Of a stretch of 64,000 bases of DNA, positions 8,317 through 16,747 are shown piece after piece. The DNA comes from Paucidesulfovibrio longus DSM 6739 (lineage in GTDB: Bacteria; Desulfobacterota; Desulfovibrionia; Desulfovibrionales; Desulfovibrionaceae): contig NZ_ATVA01000014.1 of NCBI RefSeq assembly GCF_000420485.1, positions 310,001 through 374,000 on the forward strand. The letters are read 5' to 3'. The stretch's first letter is position 1, and the number at the start of each line of letters is the position of its first letter. A program made the translations under genes and the position numbers. A model generated the notes under the pieces. The model searched no databases, was not told where the DNA came from, and saw nothing but the letters and a program-made list of their open reading frames with translations.

Positions 8317-9192
8317 ATGTCCATGGACGGAACACGCTGCGCCGCCGGAGGGCGCTCCCGGTCCGAATCCGCCCTGTCCTGGCTGCCGGCCGCGCTTCCG
8401 GGCGTGGAGATGCTGCGTGCCAGCTTCGTGCGGCAGAATTTCGCGCGGCATTTCCACCGCCGCTACGCCGTGGGGGTCATCGAACAGGGCGGCATGGCCT
8501 TTCGCTATCTGGGGCGCGATCTCGTGGCTCCGGCGGGCAGCGTGAACCTCGTGGTTCCGGGCGAGCCGCACGACGGCCACGCCGCCGTGGACGCAGGCTG
8601 GACCTACCGCATGTTCTACCTCGACCCGGACTGGCTGGCGCGGGCCGCCGGGGAGATTTCCGGCCGCGCCCGGGCCGGACTTCCGCATTTCGACGCGGGC
8701 GTGCTCGACGATCCGCTCCTGGCCGCGAACATCCGGACGCTGCACGCGGGACTGGAGCGCGGTTCCCTCTCCGCGCTGGAGGCCCAGACCAGGCTCTACG
8801 GCCTGCTCATGCGCTGGGTTTCCCGCCACGGCGCGCAGCGGACCGCCTGCCCGCGCGAACCAGGCCGCGAGCCGGAGGCCGTGCGCCGAGCGCGCCTTCT
8901 CCTGGAAGAGCGCCATGCCGAGGACGTGGGCCTGGACGAGCTGTCCCGGGCCACGGGCCTGAGCCCCTTTCATCTGGCCCGCGTGTTTTGCCGCAGCGTG
9001 GGGCTGCCGCCCCATGCCTACCTGATCCAGGTGCGCGTGCGCCGCGCACGCGCGCTGCTGGCCGGACCGCAGTCCCTGGCGGACATCGCGACCGGCGTCG
9101 GCTTTGCGGATCAGAGCCACCTGAACCGCCACTTCAAGCGCATCGTGGGCCTGCCTCCGGGCCGCTGGCGCAAGATCGTTCAAGACCGCTGA
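8317..9192 (+). CDS. AraC-family transcriptional regulator
   Basis: This 291-residue regulator has an N-terminal cupin-like effector domain (residues 25-120, with FARHFHRRYAVGVIEQG typical of AraC_binding). The C-terminal double helix-turn-helix spans about 195-290, with VGLDELSRATGLSPFHLARVF as the first HTH and SLADIATGVGFADQSHLNRHF as the second. ATG 8317 is the most reasonable start because the frame above it (from 8185) is compositionally poor, but its ribosome site is weak. It lies 55 bases before an EamA-family exporter on the same strand. This AraC-exporter pairing usually means the regulator controls export of its own effector, which may be an amino acid or similar metabolite. Confidence 0.88.
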   Translation: MSMDGTRCAAGGRSRSESALSWLPAALPGVEMLRASFVRQNFARHFHRRYAVGVIEQGGMAFRYLGRDLVAPAGSVNLVVPGEPHDGHAAVDAGWTYRMFYLDPDWLARAAGEISGRARAGLPHFDAGVLDDPLLAANIRTLHAGLERGSLSALEAQTRLYGLLMRWVSRHGAQRTACPREPGREPEAVRRARLLLEERHAEDVGLDELSRATGLSPFHLARVFCRSVGLPPHAYLIQVRVRRARALLAGPQSLADIATGVGFADQSHLNRHFKRIVGLPPGRWRKIVQDR

Positions 9193-9247
9193 GACTCTTT
9201 TCGGGCACTATGCCCCTGAATCCGGAACCGCCGGAACAGGGGAATCC

Positions 9248-10153
9248 ATGAATACGAAACCAGAAGGTCTGCTCGGAGCGTATCTGAGCCTTGCCGGGGC
9301 CATGCTCATCGTGGGCACGTCCGCCGTGGTGGGCAAGGTGCTCGTGGCCGAGATGCCCGTCGCCCTTTCCCAGGAGCTTCGCTTCGCGTCGGCCCTGCCG
9401 TTTCTGCTGTGGCTTGTTCATCGGCGCGAGGGCGGCCTGCCCCGCCTGAGCAGGCGCACCTGGCTCGTGGCGGGTCTCCAGGCCCTGGGAGGAGTGGTCG
9501 TTTTCAACGCCTGCCTGCTTTCCGGCCTCAAGCTGACCAGCGCGGGCCACGCAGGCATTCTCACCAGCGTCACGCCCGCGAGCATGGCCGTGGCCGCGTG
9601 GCTCCTCTTCGGCGAGCGCATTCGCGGGCGGGCGGGGCTCGGCGTGCTGCTCGCCGTGGCCGGGGTTCTGGCCCTGACCCTGGGCGAGGGAGCGCAGCGC
9701 GGATTGAGCGACCCGCTCTCGTTCAGGCTGCTGCTCGGCGATCTGCTCGTGCTCGGCGCCGTGGCCGGGGAAACGCTCTTCCTGCTCCAGCGCAAGTCCG
9801 TGCGCGAGCCTGTCAGCCCGTTGGCCTTCAGCGCGGTCATGAACCTCTACGGGGTGCTCTTCTTCCTGCCCCTTGCCGCCGGGCAGGCCGCGAGCTTCGA
9901 CTTCAGCGCCGTTTCGCTGCGCGGCTGGCTGGCCGTGGGCTGGTCCGGCGCGGCCTTGTCCGTGGCGGCCTATCTGCTCTGGTTTCGGGGAGTGGTGCGG
10001 GTTTCCGGCGGGGTGGCGGGCGTGTTCACGGGATTGATGCCCCTGACTGCGGTGACGCTGTCCTGGCTTTTGCTCGGCGAGTCCGTGACCCTGGCGCAAC
10101 TGGCCGGGTGCGGACTGGTGCTCGCGGCCATCTGGTGCATCAGCCGCGGATGA
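9248..10153 (+). CDS. EamA/DMT-family transporter
   Basis: This 301-residue protein has ten hydrophobic segments arranged as two EamA repeats (about 10-140 and 155-298). It is a drug/metabolite-type exporter in the inner membrane. The internal duplication can be seen in LLFGERIRGRAGLGVLLAV and LLLGESVTLAQLAGCGLVL, the conserved end of each repeat. The start follows GGAAT and a short spacer. It is probably co-transcribed with the AraC gene upstream. The substrate is unknown. Confidence 0.88.
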   Translation: MNTKPEGLLGAYLSLAGAMLIVGTSAVVGKVLVAEMPVALSQELRFASALPFLLWLVHRREGGLPRLSRRTWLVAGLQALGGVVVFNACLLSGLKLTSAGHAGILTSVTPASMAVAAWLLFGERIRGRAGLGVLLAVAGVLALTLGEGAQRGLSDPLSFRLLLGDLLVLGAVAGETLFLLQRKSVREPVSPLAFSAVMNLYGVLFFLPLAAGQAASFDFSAVSLRGWLAVGWSGAALSVAAYLLWFRGVVRVSGGVAGVFTGLMPLTAVTLSWLLLGESVTLAQLAGCGLVLAAIWCISRG

Positions 10154-10163
10154 GACGGCGCTG

Positions 10164-11204
10164 TCAGGGGCGCGCGTTCAGGAGGATGACCCCGCTGACC
10201 GCCAGAAGCAGCACGGCCCAGAAGGCCAGCGCGCGCAGGATCGCCCACTTGGCGGTTTTCTGTTCGGATGAACGCAAGGGCCGCACTCCGCGCAGCGCAA
10301 AGGTCACGACCCCGGCCAGATTCAGGCAGACCACGTTCGTCAGGGCCAGCAGCCCGGCCTGTCCGGCAGGGGCGTCCAGCCCTGAGCCCAGAAACAGGCC
10401 GCAGGCCGACAGGGGCGGCACCAGGGCCAGGGCCACCATGACCCCCACCAGCGCCGTGGACGCCCCCTGGCTCAGGGAGAGGATTCCGGCCACGCCCGCG
10501 GCCAGGGCCAGGGCCACGTCCGAGAGTCCCACGCTCGTGCGGGCGGCCAGCTCCACGCCTTGCGGGTTCGCGCCCAAAATCGCGCCCAGGCCCAGGGCCG
10601 GAAGCACGACCAGGAGTATTCCCGCGCCGAGCGTCTTCAGCGAGGCGCGGGCCAGGGGCACGTCTCCGAGCACCGTGGCGAGAGACAGGCCCACGTTCGG
10701 TCCGAGCAGCGGGGCGATTACCATGGCGCCGATGACCACGGCCGGAGCGTCGCGCAGCAGGCCGATGGAGGCCACGATGGACGAGAGCGCGGCCAGGAGC
10801 GCGTAAAGAAACGTGAGCTGAGCGCCTTCCAGCACGTTGGAGCGCAGCTCCTCGCGGATGACGCCTTCCTTGCGTTCGCCTTCGCCGCTGTTCTTGCCGC
10901 TGTTCTTGCCGCCGGATGATTCGTCTTTCTCTTCTTCCGGCTCTTCCAGTCGGGGAATGGTGGCCTGCACGGGATAAATGATGATCCGGAAGCCTTTTTC
11001 CCCGGAAAACTTCTTTTCCAGCCGGTCCACCACCTCGGCGGCGGCTTCGGCTTCCAGGAGCATGCGGGCGCGCAGCGGCTTGTCGTCGTTCTCGCAGTCC
11101 GTGCACCAGCTCAGGAACTCCTCGCTTTTCAGCTTGTCCAGTTCCGAGATGATCCGGTCCTTTCCCGCGTTGTCCACGATGATTTCCACCAGCCGCAGGC
11201 TCAT
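10164..11204 (-). CDS. DUF389 (TIGR00341) membrane protein
   Basis: This 346-residue protein has a soluble N-terminal domain (1-85) resembling an ACT-like fold, an acidic linker with the repeat GGKNSGKNSGEG (near residue 97), and six transmembrane segments. The membrane part opens with the family signature LYALLAALSSIVASIGLL and AVVIGAMVIAPLLGPNVGL, diagnostic of DUF389. The function of the family is not established. It converges on the EamA gene with a 10-base gap, so each must read through or share termination. The upstream APH-like gene lies 39 bases away on the same strand, so both may share a transcript. Confidence 0.9.
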   Translation of the reverse strand: MSLRLVEIIVDNAGKDRIISELDKLKSEEFLSWCTDCENDDKPLRARMLLEAEAAAEVVDRLEKKFSGEKGFRIIIYPVQATIPRLEEPEEEKDESSGGKNSGKNSGEGERKEGVIREELRSNVLEGAQLTFLYALLAALSSIVASIGLLRDAPAVVIGAMVIAPLLGPNVGLSLATVLGDVPLARASLKTLGAGILLVVLPALGLGAILGANPQGVELAARTSVGLSDVALALAAGVAGILSLSQGASTALVGVMVALALVPPLSACGLFLGSGLDAPAGQAGLLALTNVVCLNLAGVVTFALRGVRPLRSSEQKTAKWAILRALAFWAVLLLAVSGVILLNARP

Positions 11205-11243
11205 GTGCGCGCTCCTTGCTTTGCCGTCCGCATCATCCGGGCC

Positions 11244-12209
11244 TTACCCGGTCCAGGCGCGGCGAAGTCCGTCCGCGCGGTCCAATAGCAGTTTCATGTA
11301 TTCCAGCTCCATGTCCACGAGGTCGCGCTCCTTTTTGCGCAGCCACTCCGAAAGCCAGGCCAGGCGCAGCAGGGCCGTGCATTCCGGGAGCAGCTCCCAT
11401 GCGCCCGGGGCGAGGTATCCCGCGTTCCGCAAGGTTTCCGTCAAGCGCAGCGCCAGCGGGCCGGTCAGCCCGTCGGGATGTTCGAAGCCCAGGCAGCCGA
11501 GCAGGTTGGCAAGATCATAGACTTCTGGCTTCAGGCCCAGGAATTCCCAATCGATGACCGCGACCGCGTCCCGACCCTGCCAGAGCACGTTCAACGGGTG
11601 CAGATCGCCGTGCTGGAGCCGCATGGGCAGGGCGCGGCACTGCGTCATGGCCGTTTCCAGCCGGGGGAAGAGCCGCTCCAGGACCGCGTGCGTATCGGGC
11701 GAGCGCAGGTGCGTCGTGGCGAGCAGGTCGGCCGCGTACGCGGACAGTTCCGGCAGACCGCGCTGGGCCGCTGCAAGGTCGTTCAGAAGGGTCGGGGGCA
11801 GGGCGCGCGAAGCGTCCTGGAACGCGAGCATGAACCCCGCCAGGGACGCGCCGCGCGCGGCCTCGCCCAGATAGTCGGGCCGGGGCAGTTCGTCGGAAAG
11901 GACATAGGGGGAAAGCTGCCAGCGCATGCCTGCGATTTCCGCGCTGCGGCCGCCCTGGGACGATTTCCGGAAAGCCGGGATCATGGCCCTGTCCTGGGCG
12001 GGAAAGCGGTCTTGCAGGGCCTGGAGCACGGCGGCAATGGCTTCTCGGCGGGGCGTCTGCCGGGCCGCGAGCCGCTCCAGCAGCCAGAGGCGGCCGGAGG
12101 TGTCTTCCAGGACCGAGCGGGAAACGCAGCGTTCCGGGCTGCCCGGCACGGAAAGCTCGTGGCGGCGGCGAGCCGTGCGCAAGCCGAAGAATTCGAGGGG
12201 ATCGAGCAT
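11244..12209 (-). CDS. Aminoglycoside phosphotransferase-fold kinase
   Basis: This 321-residue protein is of the APH/choline kinase fold. The catalytic loop MRLQHGDLHPLNVLW (Brenner motif HGDLHPxN) and the metal-binding AVIDWEFLG are intact near residues 195 and 215. The preferred start is ATG 12209 (MLDPLEFFGL). The open frame above it translates the inverted-repeat block and looks non-coding. The ribosome site is weak. Such proteins in anaerobes more often phosphorylate small metabolites such as homoserine, choline or sugars than antibiotics. Nothing nearby identifies the substrate. Confidence 0.82.
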   Translation of the reverse strand: MLDPLEFFGLRTARRRHELSVPGSPERCVSRSVLEDTSGRLWLLERLAARQTPRREAIAAVLQALQDRFPAQDRAMIPAFRKSSQGGRSAEIAGMRWQLSPYVLSDELPRPDYLGEAARGASLAGFMLAFQDASRALPPTLLNDLAAAQRGLPELSAYAADLLATTHLRSPDTHAVLERLFPRLETAMTQCRALPMRLQHGDLHPLNVLWQGRDAVAVIDWEFLGLKPEVYDLANLLGCLGFEHPDGLTGPLALRLTETLRNAGYLAPGAWELLPECTALLRLAWLSEWLRKKERDLVDMELEYMKLLLDRADGLRRAWTG

Positions 12210-12290
12210 GAACGGAGATTGCCACAGGAGCGCGGGAAGGGAAAGGCGGGAAGAGGAAGGCGGGAAGGGGAAGGCAATTGCCTCCGGCGG

Positions 12291-12358
12291 CCAAGGGGCC
12301 CGCGGCCCCTTGGATCCCCGTTCTGCGTTGCGGGCCGATGCTGCGCATCCGGCACGCA
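12291..12358. repeat. GC-rich inverted repeats, REP-like
   Basis: CCAAGGGGCC (12291-12300) and GGCCCCTTGG (12304-12313) form a perfect 10-bp stem with a three-base loop. It is followed by a longer imperfect hairpin in which GCGTTGCGGGCCGATGC (from 12326) pairs with the segment ending near 12363. No T-run follows, so this is probably a repeat element and not a terminator. Confidence 0.5.
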
Positions 12359-12427
12359 ACGCGGAAGGGTTCTTTCGAGAAGAGGCAGTCTTCTGAGCAG
12401 TTCAACGGTAAGGATAGTGCTCGACGC

Positions 12428-12451
12428 GCAAAACGCCGTCCGGCGTTTTGC
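12428..12451. repeat. Perfect 10-bp inverted repeat
   Basis: GCAAAACGCC and GGCGTTTTGC are separated by four bases. This is the second palindrome of the block. It has no T-run on either strand. Confidence 0.6.
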
Positions 12452-12476
12452 CGAGGAAAGTCTTTGGAAAGGGGGT

Positions 12477-12515
12477 CCGGGGGAAGAACCTGTCTTCAGA
12501 AAGGTTTTCCCCCGG
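12477..12515. repeat. Near-perfect inverted repeat, REP-like
   Basis: CCGGGGGAAGAACCT (12477-12491) pairs with AGGTTTTCCCCCGG (12502-12515) with one bulge around a TCTTCAGA-type loop. Similar GGGTCCGGGGG...CCCCCGG cassettes recur between genes in Desulfovibrio genomes. That is recalled knowledge and was not searched here. Confidence 0.55.
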
Positions 12516-12531
12516 AAGCTCTGCGCACAAT

Positions 12532-12562
12532 AAAAAGGGCCGCTTTCCGGAGAAAGCGGCCC
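12532..12562 (-). terminator. Rho-independent terminator of the dsr operon
   Basis: On the minus strand GGGCCGCTTTC pairs perfectly with GAAAGCGGCCC around a four-base loop (12562-12537), followed by TTTTTA. It lies 28 bases after the dsrP stop codon. Confidence 0.9.
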
Positions 12563-12589
12563 TGGGGATCAGCGAGGTGGGAAGTGGGG

Positions 12590-13810
12590 TTAGTGGGCTT
12601 CCGCGACCTCGGCCTCGGCGTCGTCCACCGGGCCGGGCACTTCGCCCTGCTGGGATACTTCCAGTTCCTGCTTCACGCTCGTGGCGACCTTGAACAGGAC
12701 GGTGATGACCAGTCCGCCGATGGCGAAGACCATCATGGAGATGGCGATCTCCTGCCAGCTCGGCCAGTAGGAGGTCACGCCCTCGAACATGTTCGGGGTG
12801 AAGCCGCCGATCATGAGTCCCAGGCCCTTGTCGATCCAGGTGGCGATCACGAGGATGAGCAGGGCGATGGGCAGCAGGGTCTTGTTTTCCCGCAGCTTGG
12901 GCGGAATCAGAATGGCCAGGGAGATCACCGAACCGGCCACGAAGGTCCACATCCAGGGCACCAGGGTGGTGTTGCCGTCCAGGCCCACGAACAGGAATTC
13001 GATCGTGTGCATGTGGCCGGGGATGTTGGAGTAGAACGCGGTGAACACTTCCAGCAGGAAGAGGAAGATGTTCACGCACATGGCGTAGGTGATGGTCCGG
13101 GCGATGTTCTTGGTGGCATCCCAGCCCGGCTCGAACTGGGTGGTCTTCTTCACGACGTAGAGCAGGAGCAGCAGGATGGCCGGTCCGGCGCAGAACGCGC
13201 TGGCCAGGAAGCGGGCGGCCAGCACGGCGGTGAGCCAGAAGTGGCGGCCGGGAAGGCCCTGGTACAGGAACGCCGTGACCGTATGGATCGAGAAGGCCCA
13301 GACGATGGACAGGTAGGCCACGCTCTTGACCCACTTGGGGTGCGGCTGGTTGCGCAGGTCGGTGCCCAGGCAGGTCCAGCCCACGATCAGGTTGATGAAC
13401 AGGTAGCCGTTGAGCACGATCATGTCCCAGAACAGGATCGAGTTCGGCGTCGGATGGAAGATGATGTTCAGCATGCGCTGGGGCTGGCCGAGGTCGACCA
13501 CGACGAAGAGCATGCACATCAGGCACGCGGCGATGGCGAGGAACTCACCGAAGATCACCAAGTGCTTGTATTTTTTGTAGTGGTGGAAGTAGTAGGGCAG
13601 CACGATCATGACGCCGGAGGCGGCCACGCCGACCAGGTAGGTCAGCTGGGCGATGTAAAAGCCCCAGGACACGTCGCGGCTCATGTCGGTCAGCTGCAGA
13701 CCGACGGTCAGCTGCCAGGCCCAGACGGCCCCGCCGGCAGCGATGACGACCAGGAGGAAGAGGATCCAGCCCCAGTATTTGGGGCCACCTTTCAAAGCTC
13801 TCTCTAACAT
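12590..13810 (-). CDS. dsrP: DsrP, NrfD-like membrane subunit of the DsrMKJOP complex
   Basis: This 406-residue polytopic NrfD/PsrC-family protein has about ten hydrophobic segments. It is the quinone-interacting membrane subunit of the sulfite-reduction electron-transfer complex. The start ATG 13810 follows GGGAGGGTGAG. Characteristic stretches are LTYLVGVAASGVMIVLPYYF, NSILFWDMIVLNGYLFINL and FCAGPAILLLL. It carries no heme motif, as expected of the family, and ends in an acidic Glu/Ala/Val-rich tail. It is the last gene of the operon, 12 bases after dsrO, and is followed by a strong terminator. In the complex it pairs with DsrO to link menaquinone and periplasmic redox centres. Confidence 0.95.
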   Translation of the reverse strand: MLERALKGGPKYWGWILFLLVVIAAGGAVWAWQLTVGLQLTDMSRDVSWGFYIAQLTYLVGVAASGVMIVLPYYFHHYKKYKHLVIFGEFLAIAACLMCMLFVVVDLGQPQRMLNIIFHPTPNSILFWDMIVLNGYLFINLIVGWTCLGTDLRNQPHPKWVKSVAYLSIVWAFSIHTVTAFLYQGLPGRHFWLTAVLAARFLASAFCAGPAILLLLLYVVKKTTQFEPGWDATKNIARTITYAMCVNIFLFLLEVFTAFYSNIPGHMHTIEFLFVGLDGNTTLVPWMWTFVAGSVISLAILIPPKLRENKTLLPIALLILVIATWIDKGLGLMIGGFTPNMFEGVTSYWPSWQEIAISMMVFAIGGLVITVLFKVATSVKQELEVSQQGEVPGPVDDAEAEVAEAH

Positions 13811-13822
13811 CTCACCCTCCCC

Positions 13823-14626
13823 TTAGATGATGTAGTAGACGCTCGGTTCGGTACCGAGGCTGGGCTTGCGCCGAATCGTGAACGTCTCGCGCAGCACCTG
13901 ACGGACGTCGGAGTTCTCATCGCGAAGGTCGCCGAAAACCATGGCGCCGGGAGCGAGCTCGTTGGCCTTTTCCACGCAGACGGGCTGCATGCCTTGGGCC
14001 AGCCTGTCCACGCAGAAGTTGCACTTCTCGACGACGCCCTTGGTCCGGGTCGGGAACTTCGGGTTCGGCTCGTGGATATACGGGCGCGGGTCCATGAAGT
14101 TGAAGCTGCGCGAGCCGTACGGGCAGCCTGCCATGCAGTAGCGGCAGCCGATGCAGCGATGGTAGTCCATGGCCACGATGCCGTCCGGGCGGCGGAAGGT
14201 CGCCTTGGTCGGGCAGACGCGCACGCACGGCGGGTTTTCACAGTGGTTGCACAGCAGCACGTATTCGCGGCTCATGACTTCCTCGGCCGGGAAGTTGTTG
14301 TGCTTTTCCGTGAAGACGGCGTGGAAATGGTCGCCCCAGATCCACTTCATCCCCTGCTTGGAGAGGTTGCCGTTCTCGTCCACGATGTGGGGCACGTTGT
14401 GCCAGGAATGACAAGCCTTTTCCAATTCCTCGATCTGTTCCTTGGTGTTCAGCTTGGTCGTGTCGATGACCATGGCCCACTGGGCCGCGTGAACGGCTTC
14501 GGGCGCAACCTTGGGCCCGCTGGCGGCGGCGCCTCCGGAGGCGAAGCTCAGGGCCGGGCTGAGGCACAGGCCGGCCGCAGCCGAGGCTCCGGCGAACTTG
14601 AGGAAGCTTCTCCTAGTGCGTTTCAT
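13823..14626 (-). CDS. dsrO: DsrO, periplasmic iron-sulfur subunit of DsrMKJOP
   Basis: This 267-residue ferredoxin-type protein has a Tat signal (MKRTRRSFLKFAGASAAAG, twin arginine at 5-6), so it is exported folded with its clusters. Cysteine groups for several 4Fe-4S clusters are visible: CNHCENPPCVRVCP, CIGCRYCMAGCP, and CNFCVDRLAQGMQPVCVE toward the C-terminus. In the complex it passes electrons between DsrJ hemes and DsrP. Its start overlaps the end of dsrJ by 14 bases, which implies translational coupling. Confidence 0.95.
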   Translation of the reverse strand: MKRTRRSFLKFAGASAAAGLCLSPALSFASGGAAASGPKVAPEAVHAAQWAMVIDTTKLNTKEQIEELEKACHSWHNVPHIVDENGNLSKQGMKWIWGDHFHAVFTEKHNNFPAEEVMSREYVLLCNHCENPPCVRVCPTKATFRRPDGIVAMDYHRCIGCRYCMAGCPYGSRSFNFMDPRPYIHEPNPKFPTRTKGVVEKCNFCVDRLAQGMQPVCVEKANELAPGAMVFGDLRDENSDVRQVLRETFTIRRKPSLGTEPSVYYII

Positions 14627-15035
14627 TGTACCCCTCCGGCTGAATGTGGCAGTCCCAGCAGTAGGGGGAAACCGCGGCGGCCGTGTGGCACTTGTCGCAG
14701 AAGTCCTTCTTGCTGGTGTGGCACTTCATGCAGGTTTTCTGCAGGCTGATCTCAAAGGTTTCGCCACGCTCGTTGGTGTAGGCGCGCTCGCCGTCGCGCA
14801 GCGCCCAGTCGCGCCACTCGTCCAGCAGCTGCATGTGGTTTTCCCGCATGAACTGGGTGGACTCGACGCATGCGAACGTTTTGAAACCGGCGGCCTTGAC
14901 CTCGGCTTCGGTGGGAAGCTTCGGTTCCGGGCCTTTGTAAGCCTCGCTGGGCGCATTGAACCACAGCGGGAACGTAACCAGCCCGAGGAAGATGATCAGG
15001 CCGGCGAAGATAGGCATACCGTAGTGGAATTTCAT
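14613..15035 (-). CDS. dsrJ: DsrJ, triheme cytochrome c of DsrMKJOP
   Basis: This 140-residue protein has an N-terminal anchor (MPIFAGLIIFLGLVTFPLW) and three c-type heme motifs CMKCH, CDKCH and CWDCH packed in the last 45 residues. DsrJ is the periplasmic triheme subunit of the complex and is known for unusual heme ligation including a His/Cys pair. The extra cysteine in FACVESTQF near residue 56 is the likely cysteine ligand. The start has a strong AGGAGG site six bases upstream. It lies 34 bases after dsrK and overlaps dsrO. Confidence 0.95.
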   Translation of the reverse strand: MKFHYGMPIFAGLIIFLGLVTFPLWFNAPSEAYKGPEPKLPTEAEVKAAGFKTFACVESTQFMRENHMQLLDEWRDWALRDGERAYTNERGETFEISLQKTCMKCHTSKKDFCDKCHTAAAVSPYCWDCHIQPEGYNETH

Positions 15036-15069
15036 CTAATATTCCTCCTGGTGGGGCAGGGCCCGCAGG

Positions 15070-16701
15070 TTAGACCTCGTCCTCGAAGCCTTTGAGGGGC
15101 TCCTGACGCAGATCCATGGTGCGTTCGTGTTCGCCTTCCAGGATCAGGGCGTTGCCCACGAGTTCGTGCACGCCGCTGACCTGAACGCCCGGAGCCCAGT
15201 AGTTGGACAGCGGGATCAGCGTCGCGCGGTCGATGGCGCAGACGCAGGACAGGGTGTTCACGTCGTGCTTTTCCTGGACGTGGGCGAGGGCCTTGCCGCG
15301 GGGCATGCCGCCGCGCAGGCGGATGTCCATGATCTCGTCCGTGTTCAGACCGGAGCCGCCCGCGCAGCAGTAGGTCATTTCGCGGATGGTGTTCGAGGGC
15401 ATCTCGAAGAAGTGGTTCGCGCAGGCCTTGATGACCTCGCGGGGTTCGTCGAGCAGGCCCATGCCGCGCGCCGGGTTGCAGGAGTCGTGGAAGGTGATCC
15501 TGCGGTGGTCGTTGCGGCTCTTGTCGAACTTGAGCTTGCCGTGCTTGATCAGGTCCGCGGTGAACTCGGTGATGTGCACCATCTTGGTGGCGGCGGCGTT
15601 CTTGAAGACCGTGCCGGTGATGGGGTTGACCGGGGTGGTCATCTGCGGGCCCTGGATCTCGCCGTTCATGGTGTCCATGTACTGGTTGATCACGCGCCAC
15701 ATGTGGCCGCACTCGCCGCCGAGGATCCACTTGCAGCCGAGGCGGTTGGCTTCGGCGTACATCTTGGCGTTCAGCTTCTTCATGGTCTCCGAGGAGGTGA
15801 AGAGGCCGAAGTTTCCGCCCTCGCTGGCGTAGGTGGACCAGGTGTAGTCCAGATCCAGGTAGTGGAAGAGGATCAGGTAGCCCATGAAGGTGAAGATGCC
15901 GGGGTCGGCAAAGGCGTCGCCGGAAGGCGTGATGAACAGGATCTCATGGCCGGGCTCGTTGAGCGGGGCCTTGACGCGCACGCCCGTGACCTCTTCGATG
16001 TCGTCCACCATGAAGTCCATGATGTCCTTGAAGGCCTGGGGCTGGATGCCGAGGTGGTTGCCCGTGCGGTTGCAGTTGGCCACCGGCTCGAGAATCCAGT
16101 TGATGTTCAGGCCGACCAGGTGCATCAGCTCGCGGGCCATCATGGTCACTTCCGCGGTGTCGATGCCGTAGGGGCAGAACAGCGAGCAGCGACGGCATTC
16201 CGTACACTGGTAGAAGTAGATGAACCACTCCTTGAGCACGTCCTCTTCCATGACGCGGGAGCCGGTCAGCTTGGTGAGGATCTTGCCCGCCAGGGTGAAG
16301 TCCTTGCGGTAGATGGAGCGCATCAGCTCGGCGCGCAGAACGGGCATGTTCTTCGGGTCGCCGGAGCCGATGAAGTAGTGGCACTTGTCGGCGCAGGCGC
16401 CGCAGCGCACGCACACGTCCATGAACAGCTTCAGGGAGCGGTATTTTTCAAGGCGCTCGTGGAAGCCCTGATGGATGATGTCCCGCCAGTTCGGGGGCAG
16501 CTTCCAGTCTTCGTCGCTGGGAACCCACTCGCGCGGGTTGGCCAGGGGCAGACCCTCGCCGATCAGGTACTTCACGATCTCGGGCTTGCCGGGGTAGGCC
16601 CAGTTGCCCGCAGACGTGTCCGCCTTGAGGTCCATCCAGCTGGTGGACGGCGGATTGTAGTCGAGGCCCTTGATGAGCTCTTCGGGTTTCATTTTCGCCA
16701 T
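15070..16701 (-). CDS. dsrK: DsrK, HdrD-like catalytic subunit of DsrMKJOP
   Basis: This 543-residue cytoplasmic iron-sulfur protein is homologous to heterodisulfide reductase HdrD. It is thought to reduce the DsrC trisulfide made by dissimilatory sulfite reductase. ATG 16701 (MAKMKPEELIKG) has a GGAGAG site, and the frame above it belongs to dsrM. Two 4Fe-4S motifs, CVRCGACADKCHYF and CTECRRCSLFCPYG, lie near residues 110 and 175. The C-terminal CCG-type cysteines occur in GGECGHMW, FHDSCNPARG, YCCAGGSG and TLSCVCAID, and these form the special catalytic 4Fe-4S cluster. Its place in the operon is conserved in sulfate reducers. Confidence 0.96.
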   Translation of the reverse strand: MAKMKPEELIKGLDYNPPSTSWMDLKADTSAGNWAYPGKPEIVKYLIGEGLPLANPREWVPSDEDWKLPPNWRDIIHQGFHERLEKYRSLKLFMDVCVRCGACADKCHYFIGSGDPKNMPVLRAELMRSIYRKDFTLAGKILTKLTGSRVMEEDVLKEWFIYFYQCTECRRCSLFCPYGIDTAEVTMMARELMHLVGLNINWILEPVANCNRTGNHLGIQPQAFKDIMDFMVDDIEEVTGVRVKAPLNEPGHEILFITPSGDAFADPGIFTFMGYLILFHYLDLDYTWSTYASEGGNFGLFTSSETMKKLNAKMYAEANRLGCKWILGGECGHMWRVINQYMDTMNGEIQGPQMTTPVNPITGTVFKNAAATKMVHITEFTADLIKHGKLKFDKSRNDHRRITFHDSCNPARGMGLLDEPREVIKACANHFFEMPSNTIREMTYCCAGGSGLNTDEIMDIRLRGGMPRGKALAHVQEKHDVNTLSCVCAIDRATLIPLSNYWAPGVQVSGVHELVGNALILEGEHERTMDLRQEPLKGFEDEV

Positions 16702-16747
16702 ATTGTCATCTCTCCGTAGTTGTTTGTCCGACAGACGACTGACCCGT

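Larger units (their letters stand above)
12210..12589. other. Noncoding block with three inverted repeats and the dsr terminator
   Basis: The 380 bases between the APH-like gene and dsrP hold no convincing gene. They contain a series of strong palindromes described separately (12291-12313, 12428-12451, 12477-12515) and the dsr terminator. The style, GC-rich palindromes set in short fixed flanks, resembles the REP-like intergenic elements seen in Desulfovibrio genomes. Confidence 0.6.

Noticed and set aside
11244-12209. Aminoglycoside resistance gene
   Set aside because: The fold is shared by many metabolic kinases, and nothing specific to drug resistance is visible.
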